Assembly: GCF_014654895.1 (NCBI RefSeq)
Contig: NZ_BNBE01000002.1
Span: 1,364,001-1,428,000 of the forward strand
Direction: 5' to 3'
DNA: 64,000 bases
Source: Streptomyces filamentosus
GTDB lineage: Bacteria > Actinomycetota > Actinomycetes > Streptomycetales > Streptomycetaceae
The notes below the pieces were generated by a model, which had not been told where the DNA came from, searched no databases, and was given only the letters and a program-made list of their open reading frames with translations. Both the position numbers and the translations under genes were made by a program. Below, piece by piece: positions 1 through 8,207 of this stretch (positions within the stretch are counted from its first letter, which is position 1; each line of letters starts with the position of its first letter).

Positions 1-576
1 ATCCCGCACACGGGAACCGACGTCGGCGGTGTGATCGAGGTGCGCGGGCCCGACGGGCGCCGGACGGCGCGCGACCGGCGCGCGCGGGAGTGCCTGTTCG
101 GGTGTCCCGGGGGGCTCCAGGTGGATCGGCCGCTGTTCGACGGGCGGGGCGTGCCGGAGGGTGCCCGCGAGGACGTGCTCGACGACGAGGTCGACCACAG
201 CCATTCGTACGCCACCCGGGCCGAGGTGGCGGCCGTCGACCGGGACGCGCCGCTGAACGACCGCGCCGACGGCAACCACGTCGGGGTGTGGCTGCCGGGA
301 CCGGACGGCGGGCTCGTCCTGGACCACGTGACCGGGACGCCGCCCGCCGTCCTGGACGCGGCGGAGGAACTGTTCGGCGAGGACCTGTGGCCCTTCGAGT
401 GGCCGCCCGGGGGCGAGGTCCGCCGGGCGGGGGCGGTCTACCGCCCGGTGGTGTACACGCCCCGGATGTTCGCCCCGCCGGACGGCCCGGCGTGGGGCCC
501 GGTCCGGGCGGCCATGCGGGATCTGGCGGCCGTCCACGGTGACGAGAACGTCCGCCTGGTCGTCTGGTTCGGCTGA
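1..576 (+). CDS. 3' part of an unrecognised protein, start outside the window
   Basis: The frame is open from the first base to the TGA at 574-576 and keeps strong G/C in the third codon position. An internal GTG at 31 could be a start, but the sequence before it also reads as protein, so the gene probably begins upstream of the window. I do not recognise the family. The visible 191 residues are acidic and soluble, with no membrane segment or signal peptide, and end in RLVVWFG. It converges with the acyl-CoA dehydrogenase gene across a gap of about 20 bases. The coding call is good; function is unknown. Confidence 0.7.
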   Translation: MPHTGTDVGGVIEVRGPDGRRTARDRRARECLFGCPGGLQVDRPLFDGRGVPEGAREDVLDDEVDHSHSYATRAEVAAVDRDAPLNDRADGNHVGVWLPGPDGGLVLDHVTGTPPAVLDAAEELFGEDLWPFEWPPGGEVRRAGAVYRPVVYTPRMFAPPDGPAWGPVRAAMRDLAAVHGDENVRLVVWFG

Positions 577-597
577 GGGCCCGGCCGGGCGGCCCGG

Positions 598-1815
598 CTA
601 CTTGGCGAGGGCGCGGCTGATGACCATGCGCTGGATCTCGCTGGTGCCCTCGAAGATGGTGTAGATGGCGGCGTCGCGGTGCATCCGCTCCACCGGGTAC
701 TCGCGGGTGTAGCCGTTGCCGCCGAGGATCTGGATCGCCTGGGCCGTGACGGTCTTGGCGACCTCGCTCGCGTACAGCTTCGACATGGAGCCCTCGGCCT
801 TCGTGAAGGGCTTGCCCGCGGTGGCCATCCAGGAGGCGCGCCAGACCATCAGGCGGGCCGCGTCGATCCGGGTGGCCATGTCGGCGAGCTGGAAGGCGAC
901 GCCCTGGTTCTCGATGATGGGGCGGCCGAACTGCACGCGGGTCTTCGCGTAGTCGAGGGCGACCTCGTACGCGGCGCGGGCGGTGCCCACGGCCATGGCG
1001 CCGACCGCCGGGCGGGACGCCTCGAAGGTGGCCATGGCGGCGTTCTTCACGCGCTCGCCGCCGCCCGCCTTCGCCTTCTCGCGGGCGCGGGCCAGGCGCT
1101 CGTCCAGCTTTTCCTTGCCGCCGAGCAGGCAGGAGCCGGGGATCCGCACGTCCTCCAGGACGACCTCGGCGGTGTGCGAGGCGCGGATGCCGTGCTTCTG
1201 GAACTTCTGGCCCTGGGAGAGGCCGGGGGTGTGCGGCGGCACGATGAAGGAGGCGTGCCCCTTGGAACCGAGCTCGGGGTCGACGACCGCGACCACCACG
1301 TGGACGTTGGCGATGCCGCCGTTGGTCGCCCAGGTCTTGGTGCCGTTGAGCACCCACTCGTCCTTGGCCTCGTCGTAGACGGCCCGGGTGCGCATGGAGG
1401 CGACGTCGGAGCCGGCATCGGGCTCGGAGGAGCAGAAGGCGGCGACCTTGACGTCGTTCGCGTCGCCGTACATCTGGGGCACCCAGGTGCCGATCTGCTC
1501 CTCGGTGCCGTTGGCGAGGACGCCCACGGCGGCGAGGCCGGTGCCGACGATGGAGAGCGCGATGCCGGCGTCGCCCCAGAAGAGCTCCTCCATGGTCATC
1601 GGGACGCCGAGGCCGGTCGGGTCGAAGAACTGCTGGGCGTAGAAGTCGAGGGAGTAGATTCCGAGCTTGGCCGCCTCCTGGATGATGGGCCAGGGGGTCT
1701 CCTCACGCTCGTCCCACTCGGCGGCGGCAGGCCGCATGACGTCCGCGGCGAAGCCGTGGAGCCAGTCACGGACCTCCCTCTGGTCGTCGTTGAGCTCGAA
1801 CGTGAACTCGGCCAT
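598..1815 (-). CDS. acyl-CoA dehydrogenase family protein
   Basis: Flavoprotein of 405 residues that would oxidise an acyl-CoA thioester at the alpha-beta bond, passing electrons to an electron-transfer flavoprotein. The acyl-CoA dehydrogenase signature CSSEPDAGSD lies near residues 128-137, and the C-terminal stretch FEGTSEIQ (about 388-395) carries the Glu expected of the catalytic-base region. GGNGY, typical of the C-terminal helical domain, precedes it. Length is normal for the family. The ATG at 1815 is followed in the intergenic gap by inverted repeats that also face the divergent TetR gene, which suggests that this regulator controls it, as in many actinobacterial fatty-acid or branched-chain degradation loci. 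The acyl chain preferred cannot be told from sequence. Confidence 0.93.
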   Translation of the reverse strand: MAEFTFELNDDQREVRDWLHGFAADVMRPAAAEWDEREETPWPIIQEAAKLGIYSLDFYAQQFFDPTGLGVPMTMEELFWGDAGIALSIVGTGLAAVGVLANGTEEQIGTWVPQMYGDANDVKVAAFCSSEPDAGSDVASMRTRAVYDEAKDEWVLNGTKTWATNGGIANVHVVVAVVDPELGSKGHASFIVPPHTPGLSQGQKFQKHGIRASHTAEVVLEDVRIPGSCLLGGKEKLDERLARAREKAKAGGGERVKNAAMATFEASRPAVGAMAVGTARAAYEVALDYAKTRVQFGRPIIENQGVAFQLADMATRIDAARLMVWRASWMATAGKPFTKAEGSMSKLYASEVAKTVTAQAIQILGGNGYTREYPVERMHRDAAIYTIFEGTSEIQRMVISRALAK

Positions 1816-1833
1816 GTTCCCTCCCAGCAGTAC

Positions 1834-1871
1834 GTTACTTGCGGTAACACCAGTCTGTTACCGGTGGGTAC
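1834..1871. promoter_or_regulatory. putative TetR operator between divergent genes
   Basis: GTTAC at 1834-1838 and GTAAC at 1844-1848 form a perfect inverted repeat with a 5-base spacer. A third half-site GTTAC follows at 1857-1861 and a degenerate partner GGTAC at 1867-1871. The cluster sits just upstream of the acyl-CoA dehydrogenase start and about 120 bases upstream of the TetR start, the usual place for a TetR operator that controls both directions. Binding is inferred, not shown. Confidence 0.55.
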
Positions 1872-1988
1872 GGCTGTCAACCTGCGGGTCTGCGCGGACG
1901 AAGCGGATCGGACGGTTCGGCGCGGGGCACCACTCGGGTGTTACGTTGCGAGAGCCTCAGGTCATCGCACGGGCGGGGAGACACGCTT

Positions 1989-2636
1989 ATGGACATCGCA
2001 CACCGGACCACCGACCAGCAGAAGCCCGCCGAGCAGCGGCGGCGCGAACTGCTGGAGGCGGCGGACCGGGTGGTGCTGCGCGACGGTCCCAAGGCATCCA
2101 TGAACGCGATCGCGGCCGAGGCCGGCATCACCAAGCCGATCCTCTACCGCCACTTCGGCGACAAGGGCGGCCTCTACCGCGCCCTCGCCACCCGCCACAC
2201 CGACGCCCTCCTCGCCTCGCTGCGGGCCGCGCTCGACGCCCCCGCCGACCGGCGCCGCCGGGTCGAGTCCACCCTCGACACCTACCTCGCGTCCATCGAG
2301 GCGATGCCGCAGGTCTACCGCTTCCTCATGCACCCCGCCGAGGAGTCCCACCAGTCCGAGCAGGGCTTCGACGTCGGCCGCCACTCCGCCCCGCTGCTCC
2401 GCCGCATGGGCGAGGAGCTGGGCCAGGTCATCGCCGAGCGCGTCGACCTCGGCCCGGCCGCCGAGGCACAGGCCCGGATCTGGGGCCACGGCATCGTCGG
2501 CATGATGCACGCCGCCGGCGACTGGTGGCTGGGCGAGCGCCCCTGCTCCCGCGCCGAACTCGTCCGCTCCCTCGCGGACCTCCTCTGGGGCCGCCTCGCC
2601 GAGGCCGAGGACCGCCCCGGCGGACCGGGCTTCTGA
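1989..2636 (+). CDS. TetR family transcriptional regulator
   Basis: Protein of 215 residues with an N-terminal TetR helix-turn-helix at about residues 15-60; ITKPILYRHFGDKGGLYRAL is the recognition helix and following turn typical of the family. The remainder is an all-helical ligand-binding domain. The ATG at 1989 is chosen because GGGGAG lies 8-12 bases upstream; the open frame extends to 1938 but with no ribosome site. It is divergent from the acyl-CoA dehydrogenase gene, with inverted repeats between them, so it probably represses that gene and itself and responds to an acyl-CoA or fatty acid. The ligand is inference. Confidence 0.9.
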   Translation: MDIAHRTTDQQKPAEQRRRELLEAADRVVLRDGPKASMNAIAAEAGITKPILYRHFGDKGGLYRALATRHTDALLASLRAALDAPADRRRRVESTLDTYLASIEAMPQVYRFLMHPAEESHQSEQGFDVGRHSAPLLRRMGEELGQVIAERVDLGPAAEAQARIWGHGIVGMMHAAGDWWLGERPCSRAELVRSLADLLWGRLAEAEDRPGGPGF

Positions 2637-2784
2637 CGGATTCCGCGCCTTCCGGACGAACCCCCGGCGGACCGGCCGGGGTCCCGGGTGGGAGCGACCC
2701 CGGAGCGGGGCGGGGCCGGTGGGGCGGGGCGGGGCGATGACGGAAGGGGGCGGATCGGAGTCGTACGGCTTCCGCTTCGTCTTT

Positions 2785-3342
2785 TTATGTGAGGGCGGTC
2801 ACGCCTTCGCCCCAGGGCTGCTTGCGGATGGCGCGCAGGAGACGTGATCTGCGCCACCCCGTGACGTGCTCGGCGTAGACCCGGCCCTCCAGGTGGTCGG
2901 TCTCGTGCTGGAGGCAGCGGGCGAAGAAGCCGGTGCCCTCGACGCGGACCGGGGTGCCGTCGGTGCGGACCCCCTCCACCACCGCCCGGTCGAAACGGGC
3001 CACCGGCGCCTCCAGGCCCGGCAGGGACAGGCAGCCCTCGGGGCCGCCGTACGCGTCGCCGTCCGCCTCGACCAGGCGCGGGTTCACCACGTGTCCCAGG
3101 TGGCGCACGTCCTCGTCGTCCGGGCAGTCGTAGACGAAGACCCGCAGCCCCACGCCCACCTGGTTGGCGGCGAGGCCCACGCCGTGCGCGGCGTACATCG
3201 TGGCGAACATGTCCTCGACCAGCCGGTCGAGTTCGGGGCCGAACTCGGTGACGGGGGCGCAGGGCGCGTGCAGCACGGGGTCGCCGAGCAGGGTCATCGC
3301 CCGGACGGTGCCGGAGGTGCCGGGAAGGGGACGGTTTCGCAT
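2785..3342 (-). CDS. def: peptide deformylase
   Basis: Metalloenzyme that removes the formyl group from the N-terminal methionine of new proteins. All three family motifs are visible in the 185 residues: GVGLAANQ (54-61), EGCLS with the metal-binding Cys104, and QHETDH (145-150) with the two metal-binding His and the catalytic Glu. The first 15 residues before TLLGDPVLH are a short extension compared with the usual start. It is convergent with the TetR gene and stands alone, without fmt or priA. Streptomyces normally carry several deformylase paralogues, so this need not be the essential copy. Confidence 0.95.
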   Translation of the reverse strand: MRNRPLPGTSGTVRAMTLLGDPVLHAPCAPVTEFGPELDRLVEDMFATMYAAHGVGLAANQVGVGLRVFVYDCPDDEDVRHLGHVVNPRLVEADGDAYGGPEGCLSLPGLEAPVARFDRAVVEGVRTDGTPVRVEGTGFFARCLQHETDHLEGRVYAEHVTGWRRSRLLRAIRKQPWGEGVTALT

Positions 3343-3466
3343 GGCCGTAAGGGTACGGTCCGCCGTGACCTCCTCATTTCATACGGTCGGCACGGTGCCG
3401 TGGTTCGGGCTCCTGGCCGGTTCTCGATAGGCTGAGCCCGGACCGACGCAAGGAGGATCAAGGACG

Positions 3467-4714
3467 ATGTCAGGACACCCCGGTAATCCAGAGCCGCTGT
3501 CGCCGCGCGCCAAGCTGGCCGTGACCGCTGGCAAGGCGGCCGCCGCGGTGTCGCGGGCAGCCGGCCGCGGCAGTGGATCGGTGATCGGCGGCCGGGTGGC
3601 GCTCAAGCTCGACCCGGACCTGCTGGGCCGGCTCGCGCAGCACCTGGACGTCGTCCTCGTGTCCGCCACCAACGGCAAGACCACCACGACCCGGCTGATC
3701 GCCGAGGCACTGCGGGCCGCCGGCCCGGTGGTCTCCAACGCCCTGGGCGCCAACATGCCCGCCGGCATCACCTCCGCCCTCGCCGGCGGCGGTGACGCCC
3801 GGTACGGCGTGATCGAGGTCGACGAGAAGTACCTCGCCGGCGTCGCCCGCGACACCACCCCCAAGGCCATCGCGCTGCTGAACCTCTCCCGCGACCAGCT
3901 GGACCGCGCCGCGGAGACCCGCATGCTCGCCGAGAAGTGGCGCGAGGGGCTGAACGGCTCGAAGGCCGTCGTCATCGCCAACGCCGACGACCCGCTGATC
4001 GTGTGGGCCGCCTCCTCCTCGCCGAACGTGGTGTGGGTCGCGGTCGGCCAGGAGTGGAAGGACGACGCCTGGTCGTGCCCCTCCTGCGGCGGCGTCCTCC
4101 AGCGTCCGGGCGACGACTGGTTCTGCGGCGAGTGCGGCTTCCGCCGGCCCGCCCCGAGCTGGGCGCTCAGCGGCGACCACGTGCTCGACCCGCACGGCTC
4201 GGCCTGGCCGATCCGGCTCCAGCTGCCCGGCCGCGCCAACAAGGCGAACGCCGCCACCTCGGCCGCCGTCGCCGCCGTCTTCGGCGTCCCGCCGCAGGTC
4301 GCCCTGGAGCGCATGTACCAGGTGCAGGCCGTGGCCGGCCGCTACGACGTGGTCTCCTTCCAGAACCGGCAGCTGCGGCTGCTGCTCGCGAAGAACCCGG
4401 CGGGCTGGCTCGAAACGTTCTCCCTCATCGACCCGCCGCCGACCCCGGTCATCCTGTCGGTCAACGCGCGCGGCGCCGACGGCACCGACACCTCCTGGCT
4501 GTGGGACGTCGACTACGGCCGGCTCGCCGGCCACCCGATCATGGTGATCGGCGACCGCAGGCTCGACCTGGCGGTCCGCCTGGAGGTCGCGGGCGTGGAC
4601 TTCCGCGTCTGCGACACCCTCGACGAGGCCGTCGCGATGGCCCCGCCCGGGCAGATCGAGCTGATCGCCAACTACACCGCCTTCCAGGACGTCCGCCGCC
4701 GCGTGGGCAACTGA
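3467..4714 (+). CDS. murT: MurT, ligase-like subunit of lipid II isoglutaminyl synthase
   Basis: Mur-ligase-fold subunit of 415 residues that activates the alpha-carboxyl of D-Glu in lipid II with ATP; GatD then supplies ammonia to give D-isoglutamine. The Mur ligase P-loop reads ATNGKTTT at about residues 67-74. A four-Cys ribbon, CPSCGG and CGECGF, lies at about 203-224 and fits the zinc ribbon known for MurT. The C-terminal domain (about 310-410) matches the DUF1727 region that contacts GatD. GGAGG lies 14 bases before the ATG. gatD follows 31 bases downstream, which makes the assignment firm. Confidence 0.94.
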   Translation: MSGHPGNPEPLSPRAKLAVTAGKAAAAVSRAAGRGSGSVIGGRVALKLDPDLLGRLAQHLDVVLVSATNGKTTTTRLIAEALRAAGPVVSNALGANMPAGITSALAGGGDARYGVIEVDEKYLAGVARDTTPKAIALLNLSRDQLDRAAETRMLAEKWREGLNGSKAVVIANADDPLIVWAASSSPNVVWVAVGQEWKDDAWSCPSCGGVLQRPGDDWFCGECGFRRPAPSWALSGDHVLDPHGSAWPIRLQLPGRANKANAATSAAVAAVFGVPPQVALERMYQVQAVAGRYDVVSFQNRQLRLLLAKNPAGWLETFSLIDPPPTPVILSVNARGADGTDTSWLWDVDYGRLAGHPIMVIGDRRLDLAVRLEVAGVDFRVCDTLDEAVAMAPPGQIELIANYTAFQDVRRRVGN

Positions 4715-4745
4715 CCCCGTCCCGACTCGCAGAAGGACTTGCAGC

Positions 4746-5474
4746 ATGAGTGAGAGCAGCCTGCGCGTGGTCTGGGTCTACCCGGACCTGCTCAGCACCT
4801 ACGGCGACCAGGGCAACGTGCTCGTCGTCGAGCGCCGCGCCCGCCAGCGCCGGCTCAACGTCGAGCGCGTCGACGTCCGCAGCGACCAGCCCGTCCCCAC
4901 CTCCGGCGACATCTACCTGATCGGCGGCGGCGAGGACCGGCCCCAGCGGCTCGCGGCCGAGCGGCTGCGCCGCGACGGCGGCCTCTCCCGGGCCGCCTCG
5001 AACGGCGCGATCATCTTCTCGGTCTGCGCCGGCTACCAGATCCTGGGCCACGAGTTCGTCAACGACCTCGGGGCGCGCGAGCCGGGCCTCGGCCTGCTCG
5101 ACGTGACCACGGTCCGCGGCGAGGGCGCCCGGTGCGTCGGCGACGTGCTCGCCGACATCGACCCGCACCTGGGCCTCCCCCAGCTGACCGGCTTCGAGAA
5201 CCACCAGGGCGTCACCCACCTCGGCCCGACGGCCCGCCCCTTCGCGCGGACCGTCTTCGGCAACGGCAACGGCACCGGCGACGGCACCGAGGGCGCGTAC
5301 AACGACACCGTCTTCGGCACCTACATGCACGGTCCCGTGATGGCCCGCAACCCGCAGATCGCGGACCTGCTCCTGAAGCTGGCCCTCGACGTGAACGCGC
5401 TGCCGCCGACCGACGACCGGTGGTACGAGGCGCTGCGCGCCGAGCGCATCGCGGCCGCGTCGCAGCCCGCCTGA
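4746..5474 (+). CDS. gatD: GatD, glutamine amidotransferase subunit of lipid II isoglutaminyl synthase
   Basis: Class I glutaminase of the CobB/CobQ type, 242 residues, which hydrolyses glutamine and delivers ammonia to MurT for amidation of peptidoglycan stem peptides. The nucleophile is Cys94 in FSVCAGYQILG, and the catalytic His is about residue 194 in TYMHGPV. An early GDQGN motif at about 20-24 is typical of the family. AAGGA lies 8-12 bases upstream of the ATG at 4746. It is co-directional with murT and surely co-transcribed. The only oddity is a short glycine/asparagine-rich loop (GNGNGTGDGT) at about residues 173-182. Confidence 0.94.
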   Translation: MSESSLRVVWVYPDLLSTYGDQGNVLVVERRARQRRLNVERVDVRSDQPVPTSGDIYLIGGGEDRPQRLAAERLRRDGGLSRAASNGAIIFSVCAGYQILGHEFVNDLGAREPGLGLLDVTTVRGEGARCVGDVLADIDPHLGLPQLTGFENHQGVTHLGPTARPFARTVFGNGNGTGDGTEGAYNDTVFGTYMHGPVMARNPQIADLLLKLALDVNALPPTDDRWYEALRAERIAAASQPA

Positions 5475-5662
5475 CCCGACGTCAGGACGCCCGCGGGGCC
5501 GCACTTCTGAGCGGCCTAGCGCACATTGGATTCGTAAGTAAATACGGTGTCCAATCTGCGGACATCCGGTTCGGCCCCGCCACCCGGCAACGATAGGGTG
5601 GCGGGGATCCAGCCGGACGACGTGGTCCGGGAGTCGGCCCACGTTGCAAAGGTTTTTGGGCT

Positions 5663-6691
5663 ATGCGCATTGGTGTGCTCACCTCCGGCGGAGACTGCCC
5701 CGGTCTGAACGCCGTCATCCGTTCCGTCGTGCACCGGGCCGTCGTCGACCACGGGGACGAGGTCATCGGCTTCCACGACGGGTGGAAGGGCCTCCTGGAG
5801 TGCGACTACCGGAAGCTCGACCTCGACGCGGTGGGCGGCATCCTCGCCCGTGGCGGCACCATCCTCGGCTCCTCCCGCGTCCAGCCGGCGCACCTCGTCG
5901 GCGGCGTCGAGCGGGCCAAGGGCCACGTCGCCGACCTCGGCCTCGACGCGATCATCCCGATCGGCGGCGAGGGCACCCTCAAGGCCGCCCACCTCCTCTC
6001 CGAGGCCGGTCTCCCCATCGTCGGCGTCCCGAAGACCATCGACAACGACATCGCGTCGACCGACGTCACCTTCGGCTTCGACACCGCCGTCACCGTGGCC
6101 ACCGAGGCCCTCGACCGGCTCAAGACCACCGCCGAGTCGCACCAGCGGGTCCTCGTCGTCGAGGTCATGGGCCGCCACACCGGCTGGATAGCCCTGCACT
6201 CGGGCATGGCCGCCGGCGCCCACGCCGTCGTCGTCCCGGAGCGCCCCTTCGACATCGACGAGCTGACCGCGCGCGTCGGCGCCCGCTTCGAGGACGGCAA
6301 GCGCTTCGCGATCGTCGTCGTCGCCGAGGGCGCCAAGCCGCGCGAGGGCTCCTCCATGGACTTCAAGACCGCCGGCACCGACATCTACGGCCACGAGCGC
6401 TTCACCGGCGTCGCCAACCAGCTCTCCGTGGAGCTGGAGCGGCGGCTCGGCAAGGAGGCCCGCCCGGTCATCCTCGGCCACGTCCAGCGCGGCGGCACCC
6501 CCACCGCGTACGACCGCGTCCTCGCCACCCGCTTCGGCTGGCACGCGGTCGAGGCCGCGCACCGGGGCGAGTTCGGCATGCTGACCTCGCTGCGCGGCAC
6601 CGACATCGTGATGGTGCCGCTGGCCGAGGCCGTGGAGACGCTGAAGACGGTCCCCGAGGAGCGCTACGCCGAGGCCCAGTCCGTGCTCTGA
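5663..6691 (+). CDS. pfkA: 6-phosphofructokinase (group III, ATP-type)
   Basis: Phosphorylates fructose 6-phosphate to the 1,6-bisphosphate in glycolysis. The 342 residues begin with the phosphate-binding loop GGDCPGLN (9-16) and contain GGTILGSSR near 64-72. The residues that separate phosphoryl donors are mixed: GGEGT has the Gly expected of ATP enzymes, while PKTIDND near 123-129 has the Lys found in pyrophosphate enzymes. This combination is characteristic of actinobacterial group III enzymes, which use ATP. The ATG at 5663 is preceded by about 190 bases without a gene that should hold the promoter. A strong hairpin follows the stop. Confidence 0.94.
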   Translation: MRIGVLTSGGDCPGLNAVIRSVVHRAVVDHGDEVIGFHDGWKGLLECDYRKLDLDAVGGILARGGTILGSSRVQPAHLVGGVERAKGHVADLGLDAIIPIGGEGTLKAAHLLSEAGLPIVGVPKTIDNDIASTDVTFGFDTAVTVATEALDRLKTTAESHQRVLVVEVMGRHTGWIALHSGMAAGAHAVVVPERPFDIDELTARVGARFEDGKRFAIVVVAEGAKPREGSSMDFKTAGTDIYGHERFTGVANQLSVELERRLGKEARPVILGHVQRGGTPTAYDRVLATRFGWHAVEAAHRGEFGMLTSLRGTDIVMVPLAEAVETLKTVPEERYAEAQSVL

Positions 6692-6733
6692 GCATCCCGT
6701 CGGACGCGCCCCGGACGGCCCGTCGCACGACAC

Positions 6734-6765
6734 CCGCCCCCGGTCGCGAGCGCGGCCGGGGGCGG
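6734..6765 (+). terminator. pfkA terminator hairpin
   Basis: CCGCCCCCGG (6734-6743) pairs perfectly with CCGGGGGCGG (6756-6765) across a 12-base loop, 42 bases after the pfkA stop and ahead of the ctaG-like gene. There is no long T run, as is usual in Streptomyces. Confidence 0.7.
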
Positions 6766-6831
6766 TTCTAGTCTGGTGCGGACAACAAGCGCGAAACGGG
6801 CTCGGCGCGCAATGGGCTCCAGGAGTAAGCG

Positions 6832-7782
6832 ATGGATCACAGCGGGCACGGCATGACCACGGACCTGCCGCCGTTCACGCTGGGACGGGGCCTGGAGTTC
6901 TCTCCCGACCTCTTCTTCCTCTTCGGGTGCCTCGCGGCGCTCGGCCTGTACGCGTGGGGGGTCGCCCGGCTGCGGAGGCGCGGCGACGCCTGGCCGGTGT
7001 CCCGGACCGTCCTCTTCACCGCCGGCGTGCTGACGATCGCCCTGGTGATGTGCACCAGGCTGAACGACTACGGCATGGTCATGTTCAGCGTGCACATGGT
7101 GCAGCACATGGTCATCTCCATGGTCTCGCCGATCCTGCTGCTGCTCGGCGCCCCGGTGACGCTCGCGCTGCGCGCCCTGCCGGTGGCCGGACGGGGCTCG
7201 CTCGGGCCGCGCGAACTGCTCCTGAAGCTGCTGCACAGCCGGTACATGCGGATCATCACGCACCCGGTCTTCACCATCGGCATGTTCATCGCCAGCCTCT
7301 ACGGCCTCTACTTCACCCCGCTCTTCGACACCCTGATGGGGTCGAAGACGGGTCACATCGCGATGATGGTGCACTTCCTCGCCGTGGGCTTGGTCTTCTT
7401 CTGGCCGATCATGGGCGTGGACCCGGGCCCGCACCGGCCCGGTTACGTGATGCGGATGCTGGAGCTCTTCGCCGGCATGCCGTTCCACGCCTTCTTCGGC
7501 ATCGCCATGATGATGGCGACCCAGCCGATGGTGAAGGCGTACGAGAACCCGCCGGCCTCGCTCGGCATCGACGCGCTCGCCGACCAGAACGCGGCGGGCG
7601 GCATCGCCTGGGCGTTCAGCGAGATCCCCTCGGTGCTGGTGCTGATCGCGCTGGTCTACCAGTGGTACCACTCCGAGCAGCGGCAGGCGGTCCGCAAGGA
7701 CCGGCAGGCCGACCGGGACGGCGACAAGGAACTGGCGGAGTACAACGCCTACCTGGCCTCGCTCCAGGCGCGCGGGCGCTGA
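6832..7782 (+). CDS. CtaG-type cytochrome c oxidase assembly membrane protein
   Basis: Integral membrane protein of 316 residues with about seven hydrophobic segments spread from residue 24 to 275. The pattern of histidines in helices, including HMVQHM (about 87-92) and MVHFLAVG, together with the His/Met-rich N-terminus (DHSGHGM), matches the caa3 CtaG family, which helps deliver copper to cytochrome oxidase. The C-terminus is a charged cytoplasmic tail. GGAG lies 9 bases upstream of the ATG. It is a single gene between two hairpins, not next to cox genes. Family membership is confident; the exact role in copper insertion is inferred from the family. Confidence 0.87.
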   Translation: MDHSGHGMTTDLPPFTLGRGLEFSPDLFFLFGCLAALGLYAWGVARLRRRGDAWPVSRTVLFTAGVLTIALVMCTRLNDYGMVMFSVHMVQHMVISMVSPILLLLGAPVTLALRALPVAGRGSLGPRELLLKLLHSRYMRIITHPVFTIGMFIASLYGLYFTPLFDTLMGSKTGHIAMMVHFLAVGLVFFWPIMGVDPGPHRPGYVMRMLELFAGMPFHAFFGIAMMMATQPMVKAYENPPASLGIDALADQNAAGGIAWAFSEIPSVLVLIALVYQWYHSEQRQAVRKDRQADRDGDKELAEYNAYLASLQARGR

Positions 7783-7795
7783 ACCGGCGGCTCCG

Positions 7796-7823
7796 GCCCC
7801 CGGGACCCTCGGGTCCCGGGGGC
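7796..7823 (+). terminator. terminator hairpin after the ctaG-like gene
   Basis: GCCCCCGGGACCC (7796-7808) is followed after two bases by its exact complement GGGTCCCGGGGGC (7811-7823). It begins 14 bases after the stop codon and would fold with a 4-base loop if the last pair opens. Confidence 0.8.
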
Positions 7824-7954
7824 TTCGTGCTGTCCGGCGCGCGCCGGGAGCGTCCGGGGAGTAGCGCGCGCCCCCGGTGGGGGGTCACGATGGGAGGGCG
7901 GCCCCCCGGGCTCCGGCCGGGGTCTCGGCACGGGCCACGGAGGAGGGCGGGCGG

Positions 7955-8170
7955 ATGTCCGGTTCCACGAAGGCGATGACGATCGTCACCTGCGTCGCGC
8001 TGGTGCTGATCACCGCATACACGGTGGCGCTCGGCAGCAGTGGCTGGCTGTGGTTCGGCTGGATCGTGCTCGGGGTGGCGACGCTCGGGATGGCGGCGGC
8101 GGACAGCGCCGACGCGGTCACGGTCCCGCGCGGACCGCGCGCGGGCGGGGCGGGTCCGGCGGCGCGCTGA
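7955..8170 (+). CDS. small membrane protein of unknown function
   Basis: Predicted protein of 71 residues with two hydrophobic segments, at about 7-27 and 31-47, separated by a short GSSG turn, and a charged Pro/Arg/Gly-rich tail. The ATG at 7955 is chosen because GGAGGAGGG lies about 10 bases upstream; the open frame reaches back to 7877 but runs over the intergenic region. It converges with the DUF3048 gene. I do not recognise a family; small two-helix proteins of this kind are common in Streptomyces. Confidence 0.72.
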   Translation: MSGSTKAMTIVTCVALVLITAYTVALGSSGWLWFGWIVLGVATLGMAAADSADAVTVPRGPRAGGAGPAAR

Positions 8171-8184
8171 GCCCCGGGGTCTCG

Positions 8185-8207
8185 ACCGGGCCGGCCGACG
8201 GCCCGGT
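8185..8207. terminator. hairpin between convergent genes
   Basis: ACCGGGCC (8185-8192) pairs with GGCCCGGT (8200-8207) over a 7-base loop, just after the small membrane protein gene and touching the stop codon of the DUF3048 gene. It could end transcription from either side. Confidence 0.5.
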